Below, piece by piece: positions 52,566 through 63,715 of a stretch of DNA of 64,000 nt (its first letter is position 1; every line of letters begins with the position of its first letter). The position numbers and the translations under genes are program-made. The notes under the pieces were generated by a model that worked only from the letters and a program-made list of their open reading frames with translations, did no database searches and had not been told where the DNA came from. This DNA comes from Liquidambar formosana (Eukaryota > Streptophyta > Magnoliopsida > Saxifragales > Altingiaceae), in the NCBI GenBank assembly GCA_039720395.1, contig CM077828.1, positions 14,501,764 to 14,565,763 of the forward strand, written 5' to 3'.

Positions 52566-54866
52566 ATGGAGCATGTCAAACTTTCAATACCATATTTTGA
52601 TGGTAAGGATTATGGGTACTGGAAGGCTCTTATGCGAGCATATCTCAAATCAATTGATGAGAGAGTGTGGCTTGCTGTGATTGATGGATATACTGCACCT
52701 GAGGTGGTTGTGGAAGGTTTATCTATTAATAAGCCTAAAGTTCAATGGATTAAAGAAGATTATGAAGAACTTAAATTGAATTCCAAAGGAATCAATGCTA
52801 TTTTCAGTGGAATATCCTGAGATGAATTTCAAAGGGTCGCCCACTGTGAATATGCAAAAGAGGCTTGGAATATCCTTGAGAAAACTTATGAAGGTACTAT
52901 ATCTGTTAAAAACACTAAAATTTAAATGCTTACTGCCTTGTATAAACAGGAGACTATGAAAGAAGGTGAAGTGTTTGATGAGTTTAATGCTAGATTGAGT
53001 GATATTGTCAATTCTAGCTTTCCCTTAGGAGATGTTATGTCTGATGCTACAATCAATAGGAAAATTCTTAGATCTTTGCCTATTAGGTTTCTTCCTAAGA
53101 TTACTTCCATTGAAGATAATAAAGATTTAGATACCATGAAAAAGGAAGACTTGGTTGGTGAAATTCAGAATTATGAGATGAAGTTTTGCAAACCTAAGAA
53201 AGAACCTAAGACTATTGGAATTGCCTTGAAGACTGTGAGTGAGAAGTCTAGCAGACATGACTCTAGGATTAATTCTGAATTTGATATTTATGAGGAGAAT
53301 ATTGGCTACTTTGTTGAAAAATTTAAGAAATTCTTCAGAAATCCTAGAGGTATTGTTTCTAATTCTAGAAATAATAATGGTGTTAGCTCTAGTAGGCATA
53401 ATGGATCTAACTCTAGCAAAGGTAGGGGTTCTAGTTCCAAGAAAGATAAGAGAGATAGAAATAGGTCTAGATCTCAGTCTAGAACTCAGGGGGAGAGACC
53501 AAATGATATGAATGATGAGAGAGATAAAATTCAATATTATGAATGTCATAGTTTTGGTCATATTACTCCTAAATGTGCTAATACTAAGAAGAAACAAAGT
53601 AGTGGTCAAAATAATGGAAAGGGATATAACACTACTCTGAGTGACAGTGAGACTGAGTCAGATTTTGAGAATTCCTCTCAAAGAGAAGAGGATAACTCCA
53701 ATTTCATGGCCTTTACTTCTATTCACCAGTTTAATGATAAAATCTCATCAAGTGTTATTGATTCTGAGAGTCAGGGGGAGTCTGAAAAAGATGAGATTAA
53801 TTCTGAAAATTCTAAAACTATAATTGAATCTGATGAAGAAGAAAACCTTTAATTAGCTTATGATAAGTTGTTTGAAGAGTGTCTAAAAACCAAAAAGTCT
53901 AATAAATCTCTATACATTAAGGTTAAAAATTTTGAAAAATAGATAGAGACTTTAAAGATGGATTTGTCTAATTCTAAGGGTCATGAGAGTCAGTTAAGCA
54001 CTCAGAAAACACTTCTTGCTAATGAGGTGGTTTGACTTGAAAAGGAGATATTTGAGTTGTCTGAGTTTAAGAAAAGTCTTGAATTGAAAGTAGTAAATAT
54101 TGAGAAGGATTTGAAGACTAAGATAGGAGATCTTAAGAAAATATCAAAAGGTAAAAAGACCTTAGACAAGTTGTTAGGTGTAGGACAGAGTTCTAGTGAT
54201 AGGCATGGTTTAGGTTTTGTTAGTAATAGGGTTACTCCTAGTTCATCTAAAACCATGTTTGTCAAGGCTCAAGAGTCTCAAGTAATTAAGTCTGTCATTC
54301 CTCTTCCTATTGTGTCTTCAAAGCCAGTCCTTATTTGTGTTCATTTTGGCTTGAAAAGACATATTAGACCTAGATGCCCAATCCTTAGGGAGAATCAAGA
54401 GTTACCTAAGAAGAATCCACCTAGGAAGGTAGATAGTGACTTCCATAGGCAAGTGAAGAGGTCTAATGGATATGATATTCCTTATGTTTGGAATAAACCC
54501 TCTCCTAGGAATACTCTTGTGTGTCATCATTGTGGTAAGATGGGTTACATTCATCTTAACTGTTTTCATCTTAAGAATGGCTCTTCTAGGTCTTCTAGAA
54601 ATCCTATCTTGAGTTGGGACAATGTAAGTGATTGTTTTATGAAGCTATGTCAAGAGGTTGTTGATTTGAGACAAATTGCCCATAGAGGATTAGGCACTTT
54701 TTCTTGTGATCCTATGAGTGATTCTATACAAGCTATGAGTATTCCTAGAGAGAGATTCATTGCTAGGAAAGAATGGGTGAAGAAAAAGGATTCTGAATGT
54801 CATAACCCATTTGTTAGTGTTGTGCCAAAGGATAAGGGTAAAGGCATTGTGCTAGCTTCTAGTTGA
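52566..54866 (+). pseudogene. copia-type Gag, one frame with five nonsense codons
   Basis: Starts ATG 52566 (MEHVKLSIPYFDGKDYGYWK), a copia Gag-type start; LMRAYLKS and later LYKQETMKEGEVFDEF belong to the retrotransposon Gag (UBN2-like) region. Then come a Ser/Arg/Asn-rich segment, a knuckle near 53535-53577, an acidic stretch, a coiled-coil region (about 53850-54170), two more knuckle remnants (54337-54378, 54522-54563) and a basic tail. The frame holds to TGA 54866 without any shift but with stops at 52818, 52923, 53850, 53940 and 54033. Each knuckle has lost one metal ligand. Gag would form particles and package RNA; this copy cannot be fully translated. Confidence 0.85.
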
Positions 54867-56656
54867 GATGGCCTCATGTCCGAAATGACAATAAACTACC
54901 TATGGTTCGCAAAAACCTTAAACTATCCATAGTGCTCTAGGTGTGATTTTTTTCTATGTCATTCATGCTGTCCCTAGAGTTATGGAGTATTTAGGATTTA
55001 TTGCTTTTGTGTGTGTTTTTGTTTTTCTTTGGAGTTTATTTGTTTTTATTTTTTCATTGGTATAAAAAAAAAATGAAAAATTCAGAAAAACTAAAAAAAT
55101 TCTCTTGTGTGCTTTGCTATTCTTGGCTAGTTGTGTGTTTTGTTTGTATATGATTTGCAATAAGATGTTGAGACTATATCCTTTGTGATTGTCATATTGA
55201 GTTGAAATTTATAAATTGATAAATTTGATATTTAGTCTCTCTCTTAAGCACACTTAGTGGAGTAGTTCTGAATTTACATACTATACACTTTACACTGCAC
55301 CACTGACATATGACTTTGGGGTTTTTAGGCTAATTTTATGAATTGTTAAATCTATGTCTGAAAATTTATTGGGATACTAGAATTTGAATGACCTATATGT
55401 TTTGCATATCCCTATGTCTCATGAAAAGGGCTACCTTCGCGTTGTCCGAAGCTAATATGAGATAATTCATGGAGAAGGCTGGTTGCATGAAAGTGTGAAA
55501 GCCATCATGTTGATAAAATATATATATATATTGATGTTAAGCTTCAATAAAAAAAAATAAAAAAATAAAAAATAAAAAATATGAAAAATATGGGAAATGT
55601 ACAAAACTTGATACCTACAAAATAATTCCCAAAACTCATAGCAAAAGAAAAAGAAAACATTACAAAGGGTGAAAAGCAATCTTTTCGATTCTAACATGGT
55701 TTGAATTCTTTTTCTTTATTTCTTTGGAATTATTAGACTTTGGTTAGCATGAGTAGTTTTGCCAACTGACCCCGTTGGCATTGTCAGTGCATCATACACT
55801 CAGCATGTGATCTTTCTTGAATAAATTTTCAATCGTGCATAAGTGTGATAGACTTTATTAATAATTTGCTCTTATATCTTTGATGACTCATGTGCTTCTA
55901 TATTGTGGAATGGTGTCTCAATTTTAGTTCTTTTTCTATATTTGTGGAGTATTCTCACATGTCATTGTCTTGCCAAGTGCACATGTTTTGTTTATTCTTT
56001 TTTTTTTTTTTTGTGCATTATTTGAGGGGGAGTTAAGAATGTTTGTCGGAGTGAATATGAGTTGTTATCTCTTGTGCCCTCATCTTGAGTACATTTATAT
56101 ATATATATATATATATCTTTTTGTCTCTTGATGTGAGGATGTTGATGCTGGTGATGTTGAGATTGGATCCTAGTTTAGGACTCTTTGATGTTTTCATCTC
56201 TTTGATATGCTATTCTTTAAGCTTGATTAATGAAATTACTTGGTTCTTCTTACTGTTCTTTGATTTTCCTGTGATGTGGTTTCATTCTTTTATATGTGTG
56301 CTTTCCTTTGTCAATTCATGACAAAAAGGGGGAGAATAGTTTTAAGTTTGAGTTTGAGTTTGTATGCTTGGGGGAGAATATCTTTGAGTTTGTATGCTTC
56401 GAGGAGTACAGAATTTCATTGAGTTTTTAATCTATTTCTGTGATATTATGATTGGGTATTGTTTGTTCTTGTTTGCAGATCACAAATCATAGGTTGATAG
56501 GTTGAGTGTGAAAGTTAGTATTGTTATTGGTTCTTTCCATGTAATATTTCTTTATCGAGTTGTAATTCTCATAGTGAGTGTAGGACTTGCTTAGTTTTGT
56601 GGTTTGGGAATAGGTTTTATATCTCATGTCGAGATTTAGGTTGGTTTTGTCACGAA
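54867..56656. other. non-coding 3' interior of copia-type element
   Basis: AT-rich, with (TA)n runs (55519-55533, 56095-56115) and A-rich stretches (55545-55580). A T18 run is near 55999-56015. No pol or envelope-like domain is seen in any frame. Confidence 0.6.
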
Positions 56657-56674
56657 ATTGCCAAAGGGAGAGAT
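56657..56674 (+). promoter_or_regulatory. copia-type polypurine tract
   Basis: CCAAAGGGAGAGAT directly precedes the 3' LTR. A second purine tract, ACAAAAAGGGGGAGAA, lies upstream at 56322-56337. Confidence 0.75.
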
Positions 56675-57773
56675 TGTAAAGTCTGTGTTTTTAATGTTGT
56701 CATATTCCGTGCCAAAGTATGGTTGAGTCTTGGGTTGATTGAAGATTGGTGAAGTTGCAAAATTGAGACAAAGCGTGGAGTTTAAAGTTTCGACTCACAA
56801 TTGTTCTTAAGAAAGGTAAGTGATTGTAGAAGCCTGAGTTTTAATGTTTAAAAATCATTTCAAATCATTTTCAATATTTCTTTATTTATAAAAATGGTTT
56901 TGAAAAAGAATTTTTAGCTTCTGAGGTTTTTCTGCTTAGGTGGATCGATCCATGGCTTATGCGGATCAATCCATGATATTTTAAAAATGCAAATTTTGCT
57001 GCTGCCTTGGTGGATCGATCCATGGCCTTGGTGGATCGATCTATACTGCTCTAGAAATGCAAATTTTGGTTCTGTCAACTTAGATCGATCCGGCATGAAT
57101 TCGGATTGATTCGGGCTCATAAAAAACAGTTTTTAAAGTTTTTAAAACTTACCTTTTTAATACCAAAACGTGGTACAACCACTTGGGGTTTCTTAGACTA
57201 TATATATAGAGTCTTTTATCATTGAGAAAGGGAAGCAAGCCTCTCTCTATTAGGGTTTTCATTGTTTATCTTCTTAAAACCTCTCTAGAGCACTTTAACC
57301 TAGGTTTTTCACTTATATGCTCTAGAGATTATCAAACCACACACCACTCACAACCTTGAGTGTTTGTGAGACCGTTGCGACGGTGATCGAGCTTGCGAAT
57401 TCGTGATTGAAGGCATCGCTGTGAAAGAGGTTGGTTGCGACCAAAGCCGTGATGACAAAGATCGATCGTGTGTGATCGTGGGAGTGAAGACAACTACATA
57501 AGTTCTTGTGTGGTCTGTAAGTGTGTCTTGTACTCATTTATTTTATAGTGGATTAGTTTCAACTAGAGGAGGTTCCGTGGTTTTTCCTATCTAGGGTTTT
57601 CCACGTAAAAATCTCTTGTGTCATTGTTAATTGCTTTTATGCTTGCTGCAAGACTGATTTATTTGTGGTAAAAGAGATTAATTGAATTGAAATCAAAATT
57701 GGGTAAGATTTATACATAATACCTATTCAACCCCCCTTCTAAGTATTATAGGTTTAGTAAAACCGGAATTTCA
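56675..57773 (+). repeat. copia-type 3' LTR
   Basis: 1099 bp, nearly identical to the 5' LTR with scattered substitutions. It keeps the same three tandem units, though several GGATCGATCC sites are mutated here. Confidence 0.92.
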
Positions 57774-57778
57774 TGAAG

Positions 57779-58537
57779 CAATAAATGACATTTTCAACCA
57801 TGATTCCAATAAAGCCACAAACATAAGCTAACAATTTAACCGTTATTCAGATGGTTGTGGAACATCTATAATAGAAGGTGAAAAGCCTTACCTCCACTGA
57901 GCTCCTTCCTTTTCGACCATTATAAGTAAACTGATTATATAATTCCCTTCCCATGCATTGTATTTTGTCACCTTTAAGAGAAAAGAATATCAAAAAGTAT
58001 GTAAGCAACATCAAGATCCAAAGCAAATCAGTTATGTTGCATGGCATATTCTAAATTATTCTACGTGGATTGAACTTCAATTACTTGGACAAATTATAAA
58101 CTAAAAAAAAAAAAAGGGAAGGCAAAGGCATCCATGTGTGTATTTTGAAATAATTATAAGTGGAAGTGTTTATTTGGGCAGCAGCTAATATTCAACTCTC
58201 AAGTTTTAAGTTGATGGATAGTCTATCTAAATGATTTCTAACAAGAAGAGCAACTATGAATTCACCTAGCAAAATAATCAGAGCAATTTGTGTGAAGAGA
58301 AGTTGTAACAGGATACTTCAACCTCTGAAAATAGCCAAATAATTTTCTATGTCCTCAAATGCATAAGCCAACAAATCTAGTAAGATTAAAAAATTCCGTC
58401 ATTGCATTTATATTTAGACCTGTAGAGCTTATGTGACAACAAAGCCATAACTTTTAATTTTGAGAATGAAAATAAGAAAGGATCCCAAGAAAGAACCAGC
58501 CCTTGCAAAACAAAGAGAGCAAGCCCTAACGAGCAAC
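57779..58537. other. CACTA interior, middle part
   Basis: AT-rich sequence between the copia element and the next solo LTR. Apart from the exon-like segment at 57892-57971 I see nothing. Confidence 0.5.
57892..57971 (-). other. candidate exon-like segment in CACTA interior
   Basis: An 80-bp minus-strand stretch lies between an acceptor-like TCTCTTAAAG and a donor GTAAGG. It is open in two frames (one reads KYNAWEGNYIISLLIMVEKE). Not recognised. It could be a captured host exon, a transposase exon remnant, or chance. Confidence 0.25.
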
Positions 58538-58542
58538 CAGAC

Positions 58543-59893
58543 TGATCGTATCAAAATCAATTACCCGTAGGATGCAAAAATTTGTATATAGTGGTAATAC
58601 AGGTGTCGTACCACAGGGACTATACTAGGATTATTTTAATTTTGAAAACTGAATACTAAAATAATTCACAAAGATGATTTTTGTAGTTTTGAACTCTATG
58701 TAATGCAAGTTAAATAAATTTATATTTTCTTCAAGAAAAGAAATACTTAGGGTCTCGAATCCACCACTAATCTTGTATAAAAATGCTCTTATTGTAACGT
58801 GTTTCAAGAAGTTATTATTTGGTATGAGCAAGACTCAATGTAGTTACAAGCCCAATGACATCATCAAGAAAGGTTCATATATTTGTAAATTAGGCATAAC
58901 TCATCAAAGATATAGCATGAATCGTCTTACCTACTCTACTCTAAACTAATTTGTGAGCACGACTCATCTTGTCTAAGCATGAATTATCTTAATCTCCAAA
59001 TATATATACAGTGAAAACCATTGCATAACCATTGTATTTAAAATCACAGAAATTAAACACAATTTGAGATAAAAACACTAAAACCAATTGTATCAATAAT
59101 ACAATCCTCCTAGTTATGCAATTCTCATACACAAATAATCAAATCAACAACACAATATAATAAAATACACAATACTTGATTAGGGCTTCATCTCCACCCT
59201 AAGACAAAGATTAGTTGGCCATGTAGATAACTAAGAACTAGTCTCTCCCCTTTGCCGTCCTCTTCTCCTCCCTTTGTTATGTGAATTCCCTTGGTATTTA
59301 TAGGAGATGGGAGAAGGATCCAGCTGATCCCACAAGTCAAAAGCAATGCCCACTTTCTTTGAATTCTTGGCTGCCCATGTTCTCACTTTGACAAATGCTA
59401 CCAGATTCAGATTTTTTGCAAATAAGTCCACTTCCAGCTCATTTTTGACTTGGAAGCCGTTTGAATCAGGAAATGCCATAAACTAAACAATTGTAGTTCT
59501 TTAAGTCCTCTTTCCAGAGCCACAAATTTCACCCAAATTGGATATGGGAATCACAAGTTATGGCCAGATTACCAAAACTTGGTCAATCTGTCCAGATTTG
59601 CTGCTGATTTTGGGATCATGAATTTCTTTGCTTATCTTTGAATTTCAGCTGCTCAAATCTTCAAAATTGTTGACCCAACTCTTGTTACAGCTCCATGAAA
59701 TTTTTGGCAAATGAGAAACCCATTTCAAATTGCATTTATTAGCTTAAGTAGTCCTGATTGTCATCTTTTCTGGTATAAACTCAACAGCCCTGTAATAAAT
59801 CAAGAACACTTTAAACACACAAAATTAAATATAATAAAATAACTAGAAAATATAAATTAGGGAGTAATTTCAATGAATATTTTGTACTTATCA
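58543..59893 (-). repeat. solo LTR
   Basis: Plus-strand ends TGATCGTATC and GTACTTATCA, with flanks CAGAC (58538-58542) and CAAAC (59894-59898) differing once. A TATAAATA box lies on the minus strand (59295-59302). GTGTCGTACCACAGGGAC near 58602-58620 is a stretch often seen in plant LTR elements. No partner LTR or internal domain nearby. Confidence 0.65.
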
Positions 59894-59898
59894 CAAAC

Positions 59899-62159
59899 CA
59901 AAAGATTAGATAAGTTGATTTGTTTGGAACTAATAAGTTGATGTGGTTTCATAACAAGTAAGTGCCACTACATTCTAGTAAGTGCACTAAAAACTAGTTA
60001 ATTAGGATGCAAATAAACAACTTTTAACCATTAACAAGGGTGTTCATTCCACACGAGCTTTTTCCATACACCATGTAAATCCCAAAACATATACTTCAAT
60101 CATGTTCTGCTGAATTGAAAATAAAGCACGCATTCTAAAGCATGGACAATTTTAAAAACTCACTTTTACTATATATTGATCTATTTTATCTTATTTTAAT
60201 AACTTTCTCCATGAATCTTGCCAAAAGAATAGCCATGCTGTAAAGGGAATTATAGAACTGATTTCCAGCCAAGTCTGCGCTACTGGGAACTTCACCACCC
60301 CCTAACGCCTTATCGCCCTAAAATAATTCATTTCCTATCAAGCATAAAACAAAATCCCTCATTTTTTACATGCTTACATTTAATTTTATCTTAAAAACAA
60401 CATGAGATTTGCAATACATGCTTACATTTAGTTTTATTTTAAGTGTACAGTTTTTTTTTTTCCTTCTCTGTATTTTGTTGTTTTTTCTTTTTGGTTTGTA
60501 TTGTGGGTACATTTTTTATGATTAAAGCTTGTGTTTCAAATAAGGAAAAATAGAATTCATCACTTTTTTTTCCTTTCCCTCAACAAAATCCATGAACCAA
60601 ACAGAGGGTAAAGGAAGGGGGGAAAAACATATCAGATTATAAAATAAACCTAAGAAAAAGGAAGGAAAAAAAAAACATAGAGAATACATATTTACAGCAA
60701 AAATATCGAAGCAACAAAATATGGCCATAAAAATTGGTGAAAATAGGAACGACAAATTAGGGTTTCAGAGGGAGAACAAATTAGAATTTCGACCAAAAAA
60801 TTTAGGGACACACATACATACATATGAATATATATACATTGTACCAATTATATATATATATATATATATATATGCGTGTGACAACGAGAACAGTATTCAA
60901 GACAATTGATAGCCACGTACTCACAGCTACTTGATGGTTGAGGGTGAGTTGATTGCTAGCCGGCGAAGGGTGAGTTAACGGTGGAAGGTACGCATCACAG
61001 TAAAGGAGGTCGAAACCCTAGCGTCGAGATAATCCATTAGATGAGGGAGAGTTTCTCTCGAATCCCTAGCAGCGGAAGGTGACTTGGTGAATTTCAATCT
61101 AACTCTCTCTCGTTTGAGAAGCTGGAAGAGGAACGAGAGAATGGAAAGGCAGGTGAGGAGATTGAGTGACAAAAGGAGGGAGAACAGAGAAAATTTTCAT
61201 GGGAGAAATGTTGGAGGAAAAGGGGGAAAGCAAAATAAAATCCATGGCTACACTTCCTTCCATCCTAATAGCCACGGATATACGTGCGGCTAAGATGGAT
61301 TTGTGATATTTTTATTTAAAAAATAATATTTTAATGAGTAAAAATAGTTAGTCACAGTTATATCTGTAGCTTCCTATGGACCTGGTCTCATTTTCCTTCC
61401 ACCCTGTTAGTCACGGAAAAACTTGGTTACATAAATATCTATGGCTATGGTTAAAATCTTTACCACATTTTATGTATTTGCGGCTATATTTTGTGGCTAA
61501 TGGCCTCTTTTTTTGTAGTGTGTCCACATATAAGATCACAGTTTTTAAAAAAAGTGTGATCTTTTTATTTTTTTCAACTGTGATCTTTTTCTATTATTGT
61601 AGTAGTGACTATCCCCTATTTGGTAAAAGAAAACTTAGTTGAAAAACCAACAAAATATTTGAAACCCTAAAATTGAAATCAAATACTTGAAACCCTGAAA
61701 CTAAAATCTTAGACTAGAAAGCCGACAACTTTATACACTTGACAAAGATGATTAGGAAGAGAAATTCCAGTGAAAAATAACGAAAGAAAAAAAAACCAAC
61801 AAAATAATAAACTGGCCGGCTATGGAGACAGCGACGGCAGCGATGGGGAATGGCAATGGCAGCATAGGGAGGCGGCGATGACAGGAAGCAGTGGTGACTA
61901 GTGATGGGTGTGTATACGGTGCCTGGTGCGTGAGGATTCCGAGAGAAACCAAGGGAAGAAAAGGGATGGAAAAAGTAAGAGAAGATAGAGAGACGAGACA
62001 GAGAGTGATGAATCAGAGAGAAACATACCAGAGGTTGATTTGAGGGATAGAATAGGGCAATTTCCAAATATAAGAGACTAAACCAACAAAAAAAAAAAAG
62101 GCCCAACATGCGGGAGAGCCAAAATAAATTCCCCTCCTTAGTTCAAAATCACCACATAT
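59899..62159. other. CACTA interior, right part
   Basis: AT-rich up to 60700, with a (TA)n run at about 60848-60873. From 60740 to 61250 it is purine-rich and contains AAACCCTAG and AATTAGGGTTTC motifs typical of plant 5' leaders, possibly a captured gene start on either strand. Two further CACTA-like ends point left at about 61518 and 61605. Minus-strand frames at 61714-62109 look like untranslated low-complexity sequence. Confidence 0.4.
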
Positions 62160-62600
62160 ACTAAACGTTGTGGAAACCCCTTCAATCAACAACATTTCCA
62201 TGAATATTGTTATAAAGCCCCTCAATCAACAACATTTACATAAACATTGTTATAGAGTCCCCTCAATAACAACGTTTATCAAAACGTTGTTATAGAACCC
62301 CCTCAATCAACAACGTTTATATAAACATTGTTATAGAGCCCCCTTATCAACAATGTTTACACAAACGTTGTTATAGAGCCCCCTTAATCAACAACATTTA
62401 TATAAACGTTGTGGAAGCACTACACATCAACAACGTTCACAGAAATGTTGTTATAGAGTGTATTTACAACAAGTATGTAATCAACGTTGTTAATATCCCT
62501 AGAGTAACACTTTTTAACAACATTTTTTTGTCAAAAACGTTGTTTAAAACCCCCTACAACAATATTAAACACGAAATGTTATTGATGTAGTGTTGTTAAA
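62160..62600. repeat. right subterminal hairpin array
   Basis: About nine units such as CAACGTTTATATAAACATTG or AACGTTTATCAAAACGTTGT, spaced about 45-50 bp, with spacers TATAGAGCCCCCT(C/T)AATCAA. Each unit is itself an inverted repeat. Confidence 0.8.
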
Positions 62601-62616
62601 AACCATTTTTGGTGTA

Positions 62617-62617
62617 G

Positions 62618-62646
<29 letters not shown>
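62617..62646. repeat. (AT)n microsatellite
   Basis: About 28 bp of alternating AT directly outside the CACTA right end. Confidence 0.85.
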
Positions 62647-62648
<2 letters not shown>

Positions 62649-62649
62649 C

Positions 62650-63519
62650 TTTTTTTTTGGTTTGACGATTAGGATGTCTAGGCCAGCTTGCACACACCTC
62701 GACTAAATCCCTTCCTGAGTGATCTTGAGGGCGCACTCCCCCACATCAGCCTGGTACATTCAGGAATTAATTCCTGGAGTGCTCCCAAATGAATCGAACC
62801 TAGGTTGATAGAATTAGGGGTGTTAGTGGTTCGGTTTGGTTCGGTTTTAGGGTAGATTTCAAACCAAACCATTATAATTCAGTTTTGTTCTAATGAACCA
62901 TACTATAAAAAAACCAAACAAAAAAATTTCGGTTTGGTTCGGTTCGTTTTCGATTTTAACTTATCAAGTAGCAACAAATAATTGAAAATAAAAAAATGAC
63001 ATGCCAAACTCCAAATAAAAACATTTTTAATAAAAGCATTACATTAGCAACTAAAAAAAACATTAAACATTGTATCAAAATGGAAACATATTGACATGTG
63101 TCAATCCAAGTTCAAATCTCCAATCTAATACATACCAATATCACTAATCACTTAGTCAGTACTCACTAGTCAGTAGATTTTGTACTCCAATAAGTTCAGT
63201 ACTACTATTTTGAATCTATTATCTATTTTGCCCTGATTAGAATAGGAAATTTACAAACTAAAGTTTGATATATAATATATAAATTATATATTTTTTGGTT
63301 TTTTTGGTTTTTCGGTTTGATTTGGTTTTCTAAACATGAAAACGAAAACCAAACCAATTTGATTTGGTTTTCTAAAATTAGAACCAAAACCAAACCAAAT
63401 TGGCCGATTTGGTTTGGTTCGATTTGGTTTTCAGTTTTAACCTAAACCATTAACACCCCTAGATAGAATAGAGGGGCTCTCCTCCTACCAACTAGACTAA
63501 CTCCCTTAGGTAGCCCCCA
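62650..63519 (-). mobile_element. tRNA-derived SINE, split by a hAT-like element
   Basis: On the minus strand the head (63519-63462) carries an A box in TTAGTCTAGTTGGTAGGAGG. The body (62814-62665) carries the B box GGTTCGATTC and ends GCTGGCCTAGACATCC.. followed by an A9 tail. The two parts are separated by 62815-63461. It differs in sequence from the SINEs at 23290 and 32773, so it is another family. Confidence 0.65.
62815..63461. mobile_element. hAT-like non-autonomous element
   Basis: The ends TAGGGGTGTTAGTGGTT and (complement) TAGGGGTGTTAATGGTT are inverted repeats. A perfect 8-bp duplication GATAGAAT flanks it (62807-62814, 63462-63469), as made by hAT transposases. Both subterminal zones are rich in GGTTTGGTTCGG-type repeats. 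No transposase is encoded. Confidence 0.82.
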
Positions 63520-63521
63520 CT

Positions 63522-63715
63522 AAATAAATCCCCTCAAAATACCCTTAATAATAAATTGATAAACCTTTTTCCACCCCAACCCCACCCATATTTTCCCGTT
63601 GGATTCACGCTCTTTTGTACTAGAAAGACAGAGCTAGCCCCCTTTCCCTTTACTACAATCGACGACAATGTCCCCATCCACGATTCACTGAAAACCGACA
63701 CCAACATGAACAATT
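63522..63715. other. unassigned sequence
   Basis: Short spacer between the SINE and the tandem array; nothing recognised. Confidence 0.5.

Larger units (their letters stand above)
51394..57773 (+). mobile_element. gag-only copia-type LTR retrotransposon
   Basis: A complete 6.4-kb element. LTRs are 51394-52490 and 56675-57773; TSD TGAAG flanks it (51389-51393, 57774-57778); an initiator-Met primer site follows the 5' LTR and a polypurine tract precedes the 3' LTR. The interior encodes one long Gag-like frame (52566-54866) and then about 1.8 kb without coding content. No protease, integrase or RT motif appears. It therefore depended on another element's enzymes. Large coiled-coil Gag with several knuckles suggests a SIRE-type lineage, tentatively. 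Confidence 0.88.
46773..62619. mobile_element. CACTA (EnSpm)-type element with nested insertions
   Basis: The left end is CACTACATCAGAAATTGTC followed by TTTAACAAC. The right end, read inward on the minus strand, is ACTACACCAAAAATGG followed by TTTTTAACAAC; 23 of 27 positions agree. TAT flanks both sides (46770-46772, 62620-62622), matching the 3-bp CACTA duplication, although the right copy sits in an AT repeat and the terminal base is changed. Both subterminal zones carry hairpin repeat arrays, as expected for CACTA elements. Removing the solo LTR and the copia element leaves about 6.5 kb. No transposase domain is visible, so it would be non-autonomous or badly decayed. Confidence 0.62.

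Noticed and set aside
61714..62109. 131-codon minus-strand frame as a gene in the CACTA interior
   Set aside because: Ser/Phe/His-rich composition like an untranslated leader, no domain, and overlapping alternative frame of the same kind.
62160..62600. Regularly spaced hairpin repeats considered as a CRISPR-like array
   Set aside because: Units vary, spacers are similar to each other, the context is plant nuclear DNA and a CACTA end lies next to them.
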